Positions 1 through 12,048 of a DNA stretch of 64,000 bases are shown here, piece by piece; position 1 is the stretch's first letter, and every line of letters starts with the position of its first letter. The position numbers were made by a program, and so were the translations under genes. The notes under the pieces were generated by a model. That model was not told the DNA's origin, searched no databases, and worked only from the letters and a program-made list of their open reading frames with translations. This DNA is from Whalleya microplaca (lineage: Eukaryota > Ascomycota > Sordariomycetes > Xylariales > Xylariaceae): contig MU385726.1 in NCBI GenBank assembly GCA_022497155.1, positions 1 to 64,000 on the forward strand. The letters are read 5' to 3'.

Positions 1-2640
1 TTAATAATATAATTTTTATTAAATTATATTTAATATATATATATTAAAAAAGTCCTTTTTATTAGTTATATTTTTATTATTTTTATAATAAAATTGCGTG
101 ATTTTTAAAAACGGAAGGAATAATTTGAGATTTTAGGCGGCTTTATTTTTTTAATTACTAGCTTTATTTTCCCTCGCTTAAATTCTAGTATTTATTTTAG
201 TAGTTTTTTATAATATTTTTAACCCTTTAATAATTATACTATAGTTATAATATTATTCCTAATCTTACTTTATTATTCCTAAAGGCCTAAAATAGGTATG
301 CGATTATAAGATATACGAATTAATTATAAAATAATTAGTTTTTAATTAATTTTAGTACTATATTTTCGGTCGTAAAGCGGCGTAAGCCGGATAATGAGTT
401 TTTTATTAATCCGAATATTTAAAAGGCTCGGGAGCGAAAAAAAAATCTCGATTTTATAACTTTTAATATAAAAAAAGCCCGCTATAATTTAAAACAGGTA
501 ATTAAGCGACGATTCGATACCTGGTAAAAAAAAAATCCCATTATAATTAATCGCGAAACCGAAATTTAAAAGCAAGCTATAATAATATAAGTCGAGATAA
601 AGTAGTATATATTTGATTATTTTAGGATTATTTCTATTTTAATTTTTTTTAGTTCCGAAAAAGGAAAGTATTCTAACTAAATCGCGCGGAAATATTCCGA
701 GATTTCCGAAGGTTTCGATAATGGTAGCGTAGATTAGGTTAATATAAACAAAAGACTGGAGGAAAAGTACTATTTCCGTAACAAAAAAAATAACTTTAAA
801 CGGTATAGCTTTACCGATTAATATTTTTACTCCTTTTTATTAGTATATTTTTTATACCTAACTGAAAAAAATATCTTAAAATTTAATATATAAGTTTAAA
901 AAATACGTTTAATATTTAATTATTTCGCGATTATTTTATAATTTTTATATATTTATAATTATTAAGTAATTTTTACCTTTTTAGGGAGGCCTTAAATTAC
1001 CTTATATTAAGAAACTAAGCGAAAGCGACTTTTCTTTTTCGCTTATAGATAAATAGAATGTAGTAAAAGTAATAATTAAGTTTATTACTCGCGAACTTCT
1101 CTGCTTTCGAAAATATATAAACCTATATTTTTAAAAAAATAACCGCAAAAACGATATCAATATTAAGAATATACAAAAAGTTACCTAAAAAATAAATCGA
1201 CTAGTAGTTATAAATTATTATAAGATTATTTTATAATTATTTTATTATTTTAATTTTTTTAAAGCGCTAAATATAAATTTTATTATATATAGAAAGCTAG
1301 CTAGTATATTATTATTAATATTTTATATATAAAGCTTTATTAGTATAAAAATTATTTCAAGTAAATATTAAACGCTATTAATTTTACTATCGCTAATAAA
1401 AATCGGTTTAAGATATTATAAAACCAGTAGGTTATTTAGACGAAAGAAAAACTATATATATTTAAACCTACTTATATTTTTTTACCCAAACTTTCTATAT
1501 TGTTAGAAAAGAAACTTTTTTTATATTATTTGTCCCGCTTTATATTTTCCGACATTATAATTTAGAAACGACAATTTTTATTACGCTATATAGAATAAAA
1601 AGATATCGGTATTATTTGCGGTATTCGGGTATTCCGTTTAAATAAAATTAGGAATGGTATTTGTTTTTAGTAATCTCGTTTATCGAAACTAGCTAAAATT
1701 AAACCTACTATAATTTTAAAGTACGTTATTAATAAAATAATTATAAAATAATCTAATATATTATAATACTTATATTAGTAAAATATATTTATATCCTAGT
1801 TTTTACGGCAGCTTTTTTCTTAAAGTTACCGGATATAAAGCTATTATTTGAACTAAACTAAAGAAGTTTTTAAATATAGATTAAATACCCGATATTTGTT
1901 TTTTTTTTATTACGTACCGTATTAATTTCTTTAATTCCTATTTTTATAAAAAGCTATTTAGTTTAATTTAAAAAATGTTATAGGAGATTATAGGATGGTT
2001 TTATAATAATATCGAAAGATTATTAAATCGTTATTTTCTATTACCCGGATATATAAATAATTGGTCCGATAAAGATATTAAAACTATTATTTATAAATTA
2101 ACTTATTATATTAGGGAATTATTAAATAGGGCGTTTTCTAAAGAATTAATATTTTTTATAATACTATTAAAAAAAGACTCGACTTTTATTATAGCTAGCC
2201 GCGCGTTAAAATTAGAGATATTTAAATTAGGTCGGAAAAATGCAGATAATAAAAAGCTTAATAGTTTTTTAGTTTTAGTTTATTAGCCGGAACGTAATTA
2301 GTTAAATATTAATAAGCTATAATAAAGCTAATTTCTAATAATATTTAATTACTTATAATTATTTTAATATTATTTTATTATATTAAAACTTACTTTTATA
2401 GGTAGCTATAATACGATTGGTTAATATTTTAATTTTTTACGTGGGATTTAATGGGACTAAGTTTTTTTTGTAAGAGTCTTATAAGAGTCCTACGTATTTT
2501 TTAACTTGTGGGTGGGACTATTATAGGTAGTCCCATTAATTTTTATTAGTTCTATAAGACTCTTATAGGAAAAAAAAATTCCTATAGGAGTCTTACGGGA
2601 CTATGGGACTAATCCCGTGGGTGGGACTTATATAAGTCTA
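1..2640. mobile_element. RIP-decayed AT-rich mobile DNA ending in a hAT-like terminus
   Basis: The block is extremely AT-rich and stop-riddled, as expected of RIP. Its right edge, about 2440-2640, is a decayed version of the right end of the element at 36875-40381: it holds the same inverted GGGACT/AGTCCC motifs and finishes in TATAAGTCTA where the intact copy has GTACAGGTCTA. The left end is not recognisable and may lie outside the window. An uninterrupted plus-strand reading of roughly 90 codons lies near 1990-2283, and TAA/TAG codons upstream of it could be former CAA/CAG. I cannot assign that reading to a family. The block may be a longer, possibly autonomous relative of the 865-bp copy next to it. 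Confidence 0.6.
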
Positions 2641-2887
2641 CTGGATATTGGATTGACTTTAAGCAGCCAGGGATATAAATAAGGATTTAATAGATTAAAT
2701 GTTTGATTATAAAAGTCTCCTTATAAATCGACATTATTTATTTTCTTAATTAGCCACATAACGATTAAAGTGACGTATATGCTTTTGTCACAGTTTTAGG
2801 GCTTTAGGTTGTCAATTAGGACCTGCTATAGGGCTTTAATTAGTCAGTGATCCTTGTGTATTATTTGTGCTAGCTTAATATATAAAG

Positions 2888-3752
2888 TAGACCTGTATAA
2901 GTCTCACCTACGGGGTTAGTCCTATAGTCCCGTGGGACTTTTATAAGAGTTTTTTTTTCTTATGGGAGTTTTATGGGACCAATAAAAATTGATGGGACTA
3001 CCTACAATAGTCCCACCCACAAATTAAAAAATACGTGGGACTTTTATGGGACTCTTACAAAAAAAAATCAGTCCTATTTAGTTCTATCGCCGACCGATAA
3101 AACTGTATTTTTAAAAAAAAAAAATTAAAAAAAACTTTATAAAAATTTTATAAAAAAATTAATTTTATTTAATTTTATTATTAACCGATAAAATTATTTT
3201 ATTTTATATTATAAAATAAAATAAAATAAAATTAATAATTTAATTATTATATTATATTTTAATTAATTTTTAATATTAATATATATATAATTTATAAAAT
3301 TAATTATAATATATATTTTATATAACCGATTATTTCGTAATTATTTCATTTTTATATAATAATAATATTAATATATAAATTATAAAATTAATATAAAATT
3401 ATAATTTTAAATATTTAAAAATTTTTAATTTTATTTTTATTTTATTTTATTTAATTTAAGTTAATTTAAAAAATATTTCCGGGACTTTATATTAATAATA
3501 TTAATATAAAATTAAAATTTATTTTTTAAAAAAAAAATTTTAGTTTTATTAAAAATATAATTTTTTTTTTCGGTCGCAAATAAAATTAAAAAATAAATTT
3601 TTATTAATATTTCCTATGGGACTCCCATGGGACTTTTTGGTGGGAGGGAAATTTCGTGGGAGTCCCATTACTAGCGTGGGACTTACATGGGAGTCCCATC
3701 ATTTCCCATGGGAATTGGTGGGAGTCCCATGGGACTCCCATGTACAGGTCTA
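2888..3752. mobile_element. Non-autonomous hAT-like element, 865 bp copy
   Basis: The ends are TAGACCTGTATA (left, RIP-decayed) and TGTACAGGTCTA (right), forming 12-bp terminal inverted repeats (TIRs) that match the copy at 36875-40381. The flanking 8-mers are ATATAAAG (2880-2887) and GTACAAAG (3753-3760). They differ only by one G-to-A and one C-to-T change, so they read as one 8-bp target duplication with the left copy hit by RIP. Subterminal DNA holds dense inverted copies of GGGACTCCCATGGGA-type motifs. There is no coding capacity, so movement would need a transposase in trans. The right ~150 bp are almost undecayed, whereas the centre is AT-rich. Confidence 0.85.
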
Positions 3753-3760
3753 GTACAAAG

Positions 3761-5535
3761 TTTCCTAAGCGTACTTGACTTTTGCCCTTGAATCTCACCA
3801 GAGATACGTGTACCTCCTTAATCAGGATGAGTCCCCTCAGTAAGTGTGATGACTTTGTTCAACGTCCCATTGAGAGTCTCTCAGCTCAAGTGTCACATTG
3901 ACAGGCAGCCGGGTCGGCTGTTGACAGGGAAGAGGAACATAGGAATTGTACGAGGGCGCGACTAACGAGGTAGCTCCTACATGTACTATTTACAAGGTAA
4001 AGATGAATGATGAAGCTTGTCAACTGAATGAACTCCCTTCAATACCTAGAGCCCAACAACCTTAGTATTAAGCAAAGAAAAATACATACATAACATATTG
4101 CCGACTAGTTGATATATATGACCTATGTGAAAGCACTATGAGATCAATTAATTATTGCTTAGCAAGTTTGATAAATGGACGCAGGTCAGTATCGTCGCTA
4201 GAGTCCTTGGGGGCAGAGCCCCCAATATATACAGCCACAGGGCATGGGGCGTATACCAGCCACTTGGATTATCAGCCACCCCTATTCCGACAATGTTCAT
4301 TTACGTGTCTTGGCAAGTTGGCATCCACACCAGGTTCCCTGCAAAGAGCCTTCAAGCTTCGACTAAAACTTTAAATTGACGACACCCCCCCGACTCCCTG
4401 ACTCTTGTCCATAGTAATGACTCGTCTATAGTAGGTACCCTCACTGCATATCTGGAGGTTCAGGTTGGCACAATGTCGATGGCAAGGGAACCAACGAGGA
4501 ACCTACGTTGCAACGTATACCACTCTAATTTGAGTAGAGAAGCTTGAGACTTTAGAGCCTCCATTTTCGGACACGCTTCACAGACCTTATAAGCTAACTG
4601 AATCAATGTCTAAGCATATCATGATTAGAGTGGGATATATCTCGCTGAGCGCTCCTAGAAGTTGCGCGATAGGCTTACTTTCTTCTGTACGTCTAACGTG
4701 GTAATCTACAGGGACTTATCTAGAAGTTTACGCCCAAGAACCCAAATGCTGTAGCATTTTGTTTCCGTTGATGGCGGCTCACTCCGTCACACTCGGATTG
4801 GGCCTTATCATACAATAGGTCCTAGTATTCTTCATTGCTGATATACCGCCTCCAATTGCTACCAGGGCCGCGTTCGCCAATCATTGCAGGTCCACCAGCT
4901 TGATGATTTAAATTGGCGTTGATGCCCGCTGCATGCGTTCTTGTCAAAGTCTATTTTGTCCATTAGACAATGTGATCTAAACAGGACGTACTTGGCAGCT
5001 ATCTAGCATATCCCAGCTAAGCTAGTAAGTCATCTGCCTAATTACGCCGAATAAGGTCGTCATTTGGACCTTTACCATTAGAACCCATGCCTAAGTCACA
5101 CGGGATGATATTGAGTTTATGAAACGGGACCGTCTTCCCCTCCCTCAATCCCTCAATTCTGTCTTTCTATTGTTGATATCCTACCCGAGAAATATTTAAA
5201 ATCTTCTTCTGTTCCCGAGTTAATGTATTTCTCTTTATGAGCACGGAACTGGACAGGATTCCTTCGCGTTGTATTATCTTCGCTTCGTCTACGATAAATT
5301 CCTGTTGAATATACTTTCAGCTATTCTTGTCCATGCAGCCACCCGCGGACTTTCCATGGTGTGATTGAATATGGTGCTCAATGCTCTAAGTCCTGTCATA
5401 CACAAGAAATGGCCCGCAAGAGGTGTTGAATCAATGGGGAGTACATTTGCTACTAATCACAACGAGGTCGCTGCTTTGTGAAAATAATGTTTTTGAAAAG
5501 CTTAGTTTGCACCAGCTCCATCAAGAAGTTTTATT
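3761..5535. other. Intergenic, no gene supported
   Basis: Normal base composition between the mobile element and the coding region at 5536. Short overlapping readings at 4138-4379 lack any recognisable domain and look like chance. A small perfect hairpin, TTGGGGGC/GCCCCCAA, lies near 4207-4225. The last few hundred bases probably hold the promoter of the downstream gene. Confidence 0.5.
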
Positions 5536-8364
5536 ATGGAAAGGACTCAGACAAGTTCGACTGCCTCTGGCATCTTAGTGGAAAGGGCAATTACAGTTCA
5601 CGCAAACGATAGTAACAATGGAGAGCCAGACACAGTTCATCCGGAATCCGTTATCTCTGTTGCCTACTCTATTCCTGACCTAAGAGAAGATGCTAGAACA
5701 CCCGAGCCGCGAGGTGAAGACATATCTTCTTCGCAACCGGGCAAGAAGCTTCCCCGTACCGACGTCGTTAATGATCGCCAAAGAGATCTTGCCGACCTGT
5801 TTCGCAGAAGTCCGCCTCCTGGGAATTTTATGTCTGTACCAGACGACTCCAGCTCTTTTTTAGATGATAAAAAATGGAAGAGGTTTGAAATATTTCGCAA
5901 GAGGCGGAAACGTCGGAAGCAAACACCGCCGATTATTAAACTTCCAGACTCAGCCATATCTGCTAGGACCATCGGCGGCTACCGGCATATTGCTATATCA
6001 ATTCCACTTGAATATTCTCAATTTGGCGAAATGTCTTCCTCGCAATACCCAGCCTCCAAATCGGTGGCAGAAGAATTTCAACGAGCAGTCGGCTCAAGGC
6101 TCGGACTCATTCGAACTCGGACGGCTGATCGAAGCGTAACAGTACTCAAGCCAGTCGCTGAGGACCGTGAGACGTTATCTTCGGTTTCTGCATCGCGAAA
6201 GGCATCGGCTCCTTTAGAAAGGATGACTTCGCTAGCTCCTCCCCCACAAAGGGCACCGCAAGTGGAACGGGAATCGTCACACCGAGAAGGCAAAGACTCG
6301 GAAAAAAGAGAAACTTCCGGGAGATATGTTTCACATATAGTACCAAAGAATCAACCTGGGCCTGTTTCTGGCTTGCATCCCGAACAAGAATACTTGCTTC
6401 TTGGTTCAGGGGCTTCCGAAGAGCACAGCGACTCACCAAAAAGCACCACAGAGTCTAGAGACCCCGGAGCTGAGATGTCACAGAAAATTGAGGCTTCTCA
6501 AGTAGAACGAGTCGAGGGGAGTTCGAAACAAAAGCAGCCGGAAGGGACCAGAAATAAGGATGCGGACACTAGCATTTCTACAGCCAAGGGTCGTATAGTC
6601 CCCAGCATTGTTTTATCGTATCCACCGAAGACATTGATACTGCCAGAACGAACATCAAGTAAGAAGCGTAAGGCAACTCGTACAGACCCTGTCAAGTCAC
6701 TTGAAAAAATTGGAGATAGTTCGCGGCTATCGATGAGTATGGATGCTAGCTCTGTTAGTGCTGATATCGGCACCAGCAAGATTAGCGATAGTGAAGATGA
6801 CGATGAAATTGGTACTCGTCCACGTGGCTCAATTACTGAAAGCATAGTGGAAGAAAGTCTAATGTCAGAGTCTTCGCCCCAATTACTCAAGGCCCAAACA
6901 GCTACAGCATACCACAAAATTCCCATCGTCGTTCGGCCGCCTTCGCGGCAGCAAGAAGTCGAATCCCTATCAAATCCTAAAATCCCTACGCCACCCGCGC
7001 CTAAAACGGATCGATCTGCGCAGACTGAGCTCCCATCAGGTCCTAGCCCTGCTGCTGAAAAATCCCGGAAACGGAAAGAACGGGACAGAGAATCCAAGCA
7101 AAGAAGGGTAAACAAGCTGGTAGCTCAACTGCGTGAGACCCAGTCTACAGCCTCACACCTACTTGGAAAGGGGGTTTCGGTACAGACCGTTTCACCGGAC
7201 GCCCCCGTGGTCGGAAGCTTGAGCCAAGAATTGAGCGCGCCCTCAGGATCAAGACAAACTTCGACAACCAAGAAGGGGCTAGAAATTGTACCCATTCAAG
7301 GGACGTCGCGTTTTGAGTTACAGATGTCTAGATTATCGCCTGCAGGTATTTACGAAAAACAGAAGGGGAGTCCAAGTTCACCATCACTAAACACATCATC
7401 TTCAGTATCTTCACTTGAGTCCCATTCAGACAGTTGGAACCGTACGCATTCCCTCCGTCGCAAGAAAAAGCAGGCGGAGCGGGAAGAGAAAGAAGCGAGT
7501 GAACAGTTTTCAGCCGAGGCACAAGCGCAGCAGCGAGAAACGTCTGCCCGGGCTTTGCGCCAAGAGGAGCTCCTGAAACGGTACGAGCGTCTAAAGGACA
7601 TTCGCATCCACGATCTTGAGAGGCGACTGCGACATCTGGAGCGGAATGGCGAGGTGATGATGCGGTCTATGGTCCCACTGATGGAGAGCCTGAACAGACT
7701 ATTACAGGATCAAAGCAGTTTACGTAGAGACAACCCCGATGTTTCCCAACCTCAGCTGTACCTGCGGCCCCAGGGCTTCTCTGGGAGGTCTTCCCATTCT
7801 CTCAGATCTTCTCGTAGCCACGATTTACCACTCGGCACCGACCGTCCGCAATCATCGCAAAGAGAACGGCGCTCGCATAAGCACAGACCCCCACTCCTCT
7901 GCACTCACGAGGAACAAGGGGAATGTGGGGTCCCAAAGGTTCAACTCAGCACCTCCACGAGCCCCCTACAGGAGGAATTTGACAACGAGCTTGAGAGGCG
8001 CCGTGACGACGAAGAGATCGATACACGCCTGCGGCAGGCTGCGTTGGCGCAGCAGGAAGAGTCTCGGGCCCCGTCCGGAGAAGACACTCACCAAGACACC
8101 GGAGCCCAAGCTCAAGGTCAGCGTGAACAGGAATACACCACGGCTACTGAGGGCGAAACAGGCTCCTCTGGTAGCAGCAGCCTTAGTGACCCACCAGATA
8201 GCCTCGGGACCCTTGAGCCACTCATGCGCGAGCTGCAGGATGCTGCGAGGCTTAGCGGTGAGCACGGGGACGAAACAGATCAGGGAGGGGAAGGAGAACA
8301 AGAGGAGGATGAGGAGGAGAGAGGGGTATTACTTGAAGCGGACGAGGTCTTTTATCTTTTTTGA
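5536..8364 (+). CDS. Large disordered coiled-coil protein, unknown function
   Basis: A single uninterrupted reading frame of 942 codons starts at ATG 5536. I recognise no catalytic domain. The protein is rich in Ser, Arg, Glu and Pro. A very basic stretch near residues 112-128 (KKWKRFEIFRKRRKRRK) could be a nuclear localisation signal, and a second basic patch lies near 520-533 (KSRKRKERDRESKQ). Residues about 640-735 are a charged helical segment with heptad-like spacing, probably a coiled coil. The extreme C-terminus is acidic, with runs of E and D after residue 910, and ends VFYLF. Low-complexity composition and no visible membrane segment suggest a scaffold or nuclear protein, but this is inference. 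The length of the open frame and ordinary codon use argue that it is real. Confidence 0.7.
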   Translation: MERTQTSSTASGILVERAITVHANDSNNGEPDTVHPESVISVAYSIPDLREDARTPEPRGEDISSSQPGKKLPRTDVVNDRQRDLADLFRRSPPPGNFMSVPDDSSSFLDDKKWKRFEIFRKRRKRRKQTPPIIKLPDSAISARTIGGYRHIAISIPLEYSQFGEMSSSQYPASKSVAEEFQRAVGSRLGLIRTRTADRSVTVLKPVAEDRETLSSVSASRKASAPLERMTSLAPPPQRAPQVERESSHREGKDSEKRETSGRYVSHIVPKNQPGPVSGLHPEQEYLLLGSGASEEHSDSPKSTTESRDPGAEMSQKIEASQVERVEGSSKQKQPEGTRNKDADTSISTAKGRIVPSIVLSYPPKTLILPERTSSKKRKATRTDPVKSLEKIGDSSRLSMSMDASSVSADIGTSKISDSEDDDEIGTRPRGSITESIVEESLMSESSPQLLKAQTATAYHKIPIVVRPPSRQQEVESLSNPKIPTPPAPKTDRSAQTELPSGPSPAAEKSRKRKERDRESKQRRVNKLVAQLRETQSTASHLLGKGVSVQTVSPDAPVVGSLSQELSAPSGSRQTSTTKKGLEIVPIQGTSRFELQMSRLSPAGIYEKQKGSPSSPSLNTSSSVSSLESHSDSWNRTHSLRRKKKQAEREEKEASEQFSAEAQAQQRETSARALRQEELLKRYERLKDIRIHDLERRLRHLERNGEVMMRSMVPLMESLNRLLQDQSSLRRDNPDVSQPQLYLRPQGFSGRSSHSLRSSRSHDLPLGTDRPQSSQRERRSHKHRPPLLCTHEEQGECGVPKVQLSTSTSPLQEEFDNELERRRDDEEIDTRLRQAALAQQEESRAPSGEDTHQDTGAQAQGQREQEYTTATEGETGSSGSSSLSDPPDSLGTLEPLMRELQDAARLSGEHGDETDQGGEGEQEEDEEERGVLLEADEVFYLF

Positions 8365-9241
8365 TTTGGATCAATTGCATACTGGCTGGTCACATACTTG
8401 GTTGATACCCCTTTTCTTTGGATATAGGGGTTTGTTGGGTGTTACATTGCGTATGCGTATTTATACATAACTGCTTATATGAGAATACGCTAGAGGAATG
8501 ATAGGGAATGGTTACGAAGAATTCAGAGTAATTGAGTCTTGAGGTATTGCTTATCTGAAGGTGCCGAAATGAGACATGTTTAGGTTACTTTCTCGATCAA
8601 CAATCTCTACCTATGCACCAACTTTGGCAATACATATCTTATAAACTGAAAGGATACTTACAATGCGTGTGCTATTAACCTGTATGGCGTATGAGAATAG
8701 TGTCTGGTACAGCGTCCCCTCTATCTATGGGCGATGTGGTAAAATCGTTCACGCTCGGAGGCAGGTGTTGAAGGATATAATATGAGCAGATAGCAACCGA
8801 AAGATGACCATTGAAGCTACCTACCTACTTAGGTTAGGCAGTCGATATGGATGGATATGACGGAGGTCGTGGCTGCCGGTAGGATTGTGCATAAGGTAGT
8901 CTAGCTAGGTAGCAAATAATCATATCATTGGGTGCCATCCTCCTACAAAGCTTCTTAGCTGAAATGTGTTTGTGTAACCATCTGCCCTGTTGTAGTCTCG
9001 ATGATATCAAGTAGGGACTACCTAGGAAGGTAAATAGGTAGTGCCTTCCCTGGCCATGGTGGTGTACCAGAGCTGAAGAACCAACTCCTGTTGCTCTCCC
9101 CTTCGATTAAGCTTCTCCATCTTCCTTTCACATTTCTGATATCTATTCGAGATAGTATGAACTTTGACTTATATTCGGCCATCTACGATACCTATGATAT
9201 CAATATATTTATATCGAACTGGCTAGACGCAAGCATCTAGA
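8365..9241. other. Intergenic / promoter of the DUF3433 gene
   Basis: No gene is supported. The stretch contains CTACCTACCTA/TAGGTAGG-type short repeats (around 8815-8845 and 9010-9040), which recur in other intergenic regions of this window. Confidence 0.5.
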
Positions 9242-10949
9242 ATGGCCACTACTGAAGGAGAAGACCGGCATTGCAATGTATGTGGCACCAGACCACCACT
9301 CATTGCAGATACGACGCCTTCGCTTCGTACATTTCAAGCCTCGGCACCATATGATCAAGGTTGTAATCCACTCCACCCACTCCACCAACGCCTCGAATGG
9401 AGTGGATAGGCCTTATTCCACGATAGAGTTATGTGGAATGGATTTACGGGAAGGTTATATGGGGTAGGTATATACTAGGTAGACGTGAATTAAGTAATAT
9501 TAGGTTACCGAATTAAAGCTATTTATACTTATCCCTATTACTTTTATTAGGCTTCTGCTTCTTTAATCCCTTGTTTATTTTATTACTGTTAGCTAAATTT
9601 TTAAACTAAGGTTATTTATACTTACGTTGTTTTAATTATAAACTAATTTAATAAAGTTTAGCTATTTTTTTGCCCGCTCCGCTAGCTCGTTGTCGGTTAA
9701 CCTAAAAAACTCGTAATTCTTTTTCTTTTTTGTAATAAAGTAAAAAAGAGGATCTAGCTCTTTAATAACGCTAGCCTTAAGTTATAAACGCAATATTTAA
9801 TATATTATAATTATATTAGTTTAAAGGCGGCTTTATAATAAAGTAATTATTTGCCCTATTGCTAAAAAAAGTCTTTTATATTCTACTAATATCGGTTAAA
9901 TCGTAAGGAAATTTAAAGCTATTTTCGAAAGCTATAAATATTAATGTCTCTTTTCGTGCTAATATTTAAGCGGATTTTAAATTTCGCCGTTATCCGGCCC
10001 CGGATAGCCTATCTAATATTAATATTTGTTTACTTTTTAAGGCAAGTTTAAATTTAGTGGTTTTTTTATTTAATTTCGGGCATTTTTATAAAATGTTGCG
10101 AAAAAATTTATATCTCTTTTTCGTTATTTCGTTAAAGGCTTAAAAGTATTTGCCGAGGCTAAATTAAGTTTTCGATAAAGCAGCAACAGGTCTTAATAAT
10201 AATCCCTTATTTATATATTTTTAATTATTTTTTTAGTTTAAATAATTTATTGCTATTAATAACTTTAATAACGATCGAACTAACTCTAGCTATAAGTTAA
10301 ATAAAAAGTAATAGCTGTATAATAAATAAGAGTTTTTTTAAGGAATAAATAATATTTATTTATTTTTATTTACGCTAAATTAATATAAAAATAAAAATAT
10401 TTAAAATAAGGAAAGTTATTAGCTATTGTTTTATATTTTTTAAGCTTTCCTAATAAATATTTAAAGCTATTTAAAACGTCCTAAATATTATTATATAACT
10501 TTTGCTAATTACGCTTGCGCTAACAAGCAATACTATTACTTTTAAATATATAAATAATACTCTCGAAATAATATAATAATTGTTAAAAATGCTTGATTAT
10601 TTCCTAGTCCATTTCTAACAATTAATTAATAAATTAATAGATAAACGGTATAATATTAAGATCTCGATATTTATTATTTTTTTATTAGTTTTAAGTCTTT
10701 TTAAAAATTAGCTTATTAATATAATAGCGGAGGTAAAAAGTGCAGTCCATTATATAATATTATAAAAGCTAGCGGGTATTATTATTAAAAATTACGTTAA
10801 GCGGTTGCTTTTTATTCGTTAGGTTTTGTTTTTAGATATTTAATAAACGGTTTAAAAAATGGTTTTATTTATATATTTTTATAATAAGGTTATAAAGCTT
10901 GCCGATAAGGCTTTGCTTCCGTTATATATCGACTTTTATATTTATTAAA

Positions 10950-12048
10950 AGGTTTTTATTAGAGAGCTGCCGCTCGAAGGCTTCCTAATCTTTGCTAAAA
11001 AGGAAGGCTTTTACTAAAATGTTAAGGATATAATTAAAATAACGGCTACGCTTAGTTTTAGCGTTAAACTTATATCTTTTGGCTAGTTTTTTTATAGCAG
11101 TATTATTATTACTAGCGTTATTAAAAGTAAAATAGCCGATTTTATTTTTAATCTCAAATTTGTTAAAGATTGTAGTAATTTCGCTTGTAATATTAATACC
11201 GGTATGGCGTATTATAATTTCGGGTATGCTTAAGATTAGCTTATAGGGTTTATTATTTTCGTCCCGGAAAAAATACGTAATATTATATAAGCTATGCCGG
11301 TTTTCTGATTTTTATTTATTAAACGAAATATATATAAGCCCGGGGGTTTTTTTTAGTACTTTAATAATTTTCTGTTTATATAAATGATACGATTCGAGAA
11401 TTTAAGTATAAATAATTGGGTGAGATAAGTAAGTATTTCGTTTTTAAATTAATAAATTTAAATAATCGAATATAGCGCGTAATTATTTATTTTTTATTGC
11501 TAAAAAAGGTAGATTTTCGGAGATAATTTATTCGATAATAAGCCGCTAGAAATATTTACTATTAAAATTTTAAATAAAAGTATTAGTAATTTATTAATTT
11601 CGTACGTTAGAAAGGTTTAATTTAAGCCGTTTAAGAATTTCAGCAGGCTTTCGGTATAGCATTTTTTCGTTTTTAAGCTGGTGCTTAGATTTTTTTTTTT
11701 TAGGAGGAGCAGTAATATAGTGACTGGTTTATAAATGGTTTAGGATATTTTAAGTGTTATTAAGTAAATAATTTGCTACCTTAGGGTTTTTTTTTTTAAT
11801 ATAAGTTTTATATACTTATTTACGTTTAAAAGTATTCGGGCTTTTGATATTATAACTATATAGCTAGATCTAAAAGTAGAGGTCCCTGTTGCGTTCGGTA
11901 TAAATCTAATTAAGGTAGCGTTTTTAAAATTTAGTTTCGGTATTAAGAGGCGTTTGAAAAAACGCGAGAGGGATAAGATTAGGTGTTCCGGAGCTTTCGG
12001 GAATACTTTTAAAAAGAATATTATCGGATAGGGTTTCGGAGGTAGCAT
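10950..12048 (-). pseudogene. hAT transposase remnant
   Basis: Reading the minus strand shows stretches typical of fungal hAT transposases. About 11290-11335 reads LIYISFNK, in the region that normally carries a conserved acidic residue. Near 11100-11150 it reads KIGYFTFNNASNNNTA, where the family usually has Asp in the NxD/DNA block. Shortly after comes a segment ending LNILVKAFLFSKD. The frame contains in-frame stops, several at positions that would be Trp or Gln codons, and Asn replaces expected Asp, as G-to-A mutation would produce. It is therefore a RIP-killed transposase, not functional. Boundaries are approximate. Confidence 0.75.

Noticed and set aside
4138..4379. Two overlapping 74-78 codon readings
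   Set aside because: They share the same DNA in different frames, with no domain and no supporting context.
7739..8470. 243-codon alternative plus-strand frame
   Set aside because: It overlaps the 942-codon gene in another frame and has no domain or plausible start context.
8815..8850. TACCTACCTAGG-type clusters as regulatory elements
   Set aside because: The same short words recur in several intergenic regions (26140, 30100, 35065). They look like background composition of the genome rather than a specific site.
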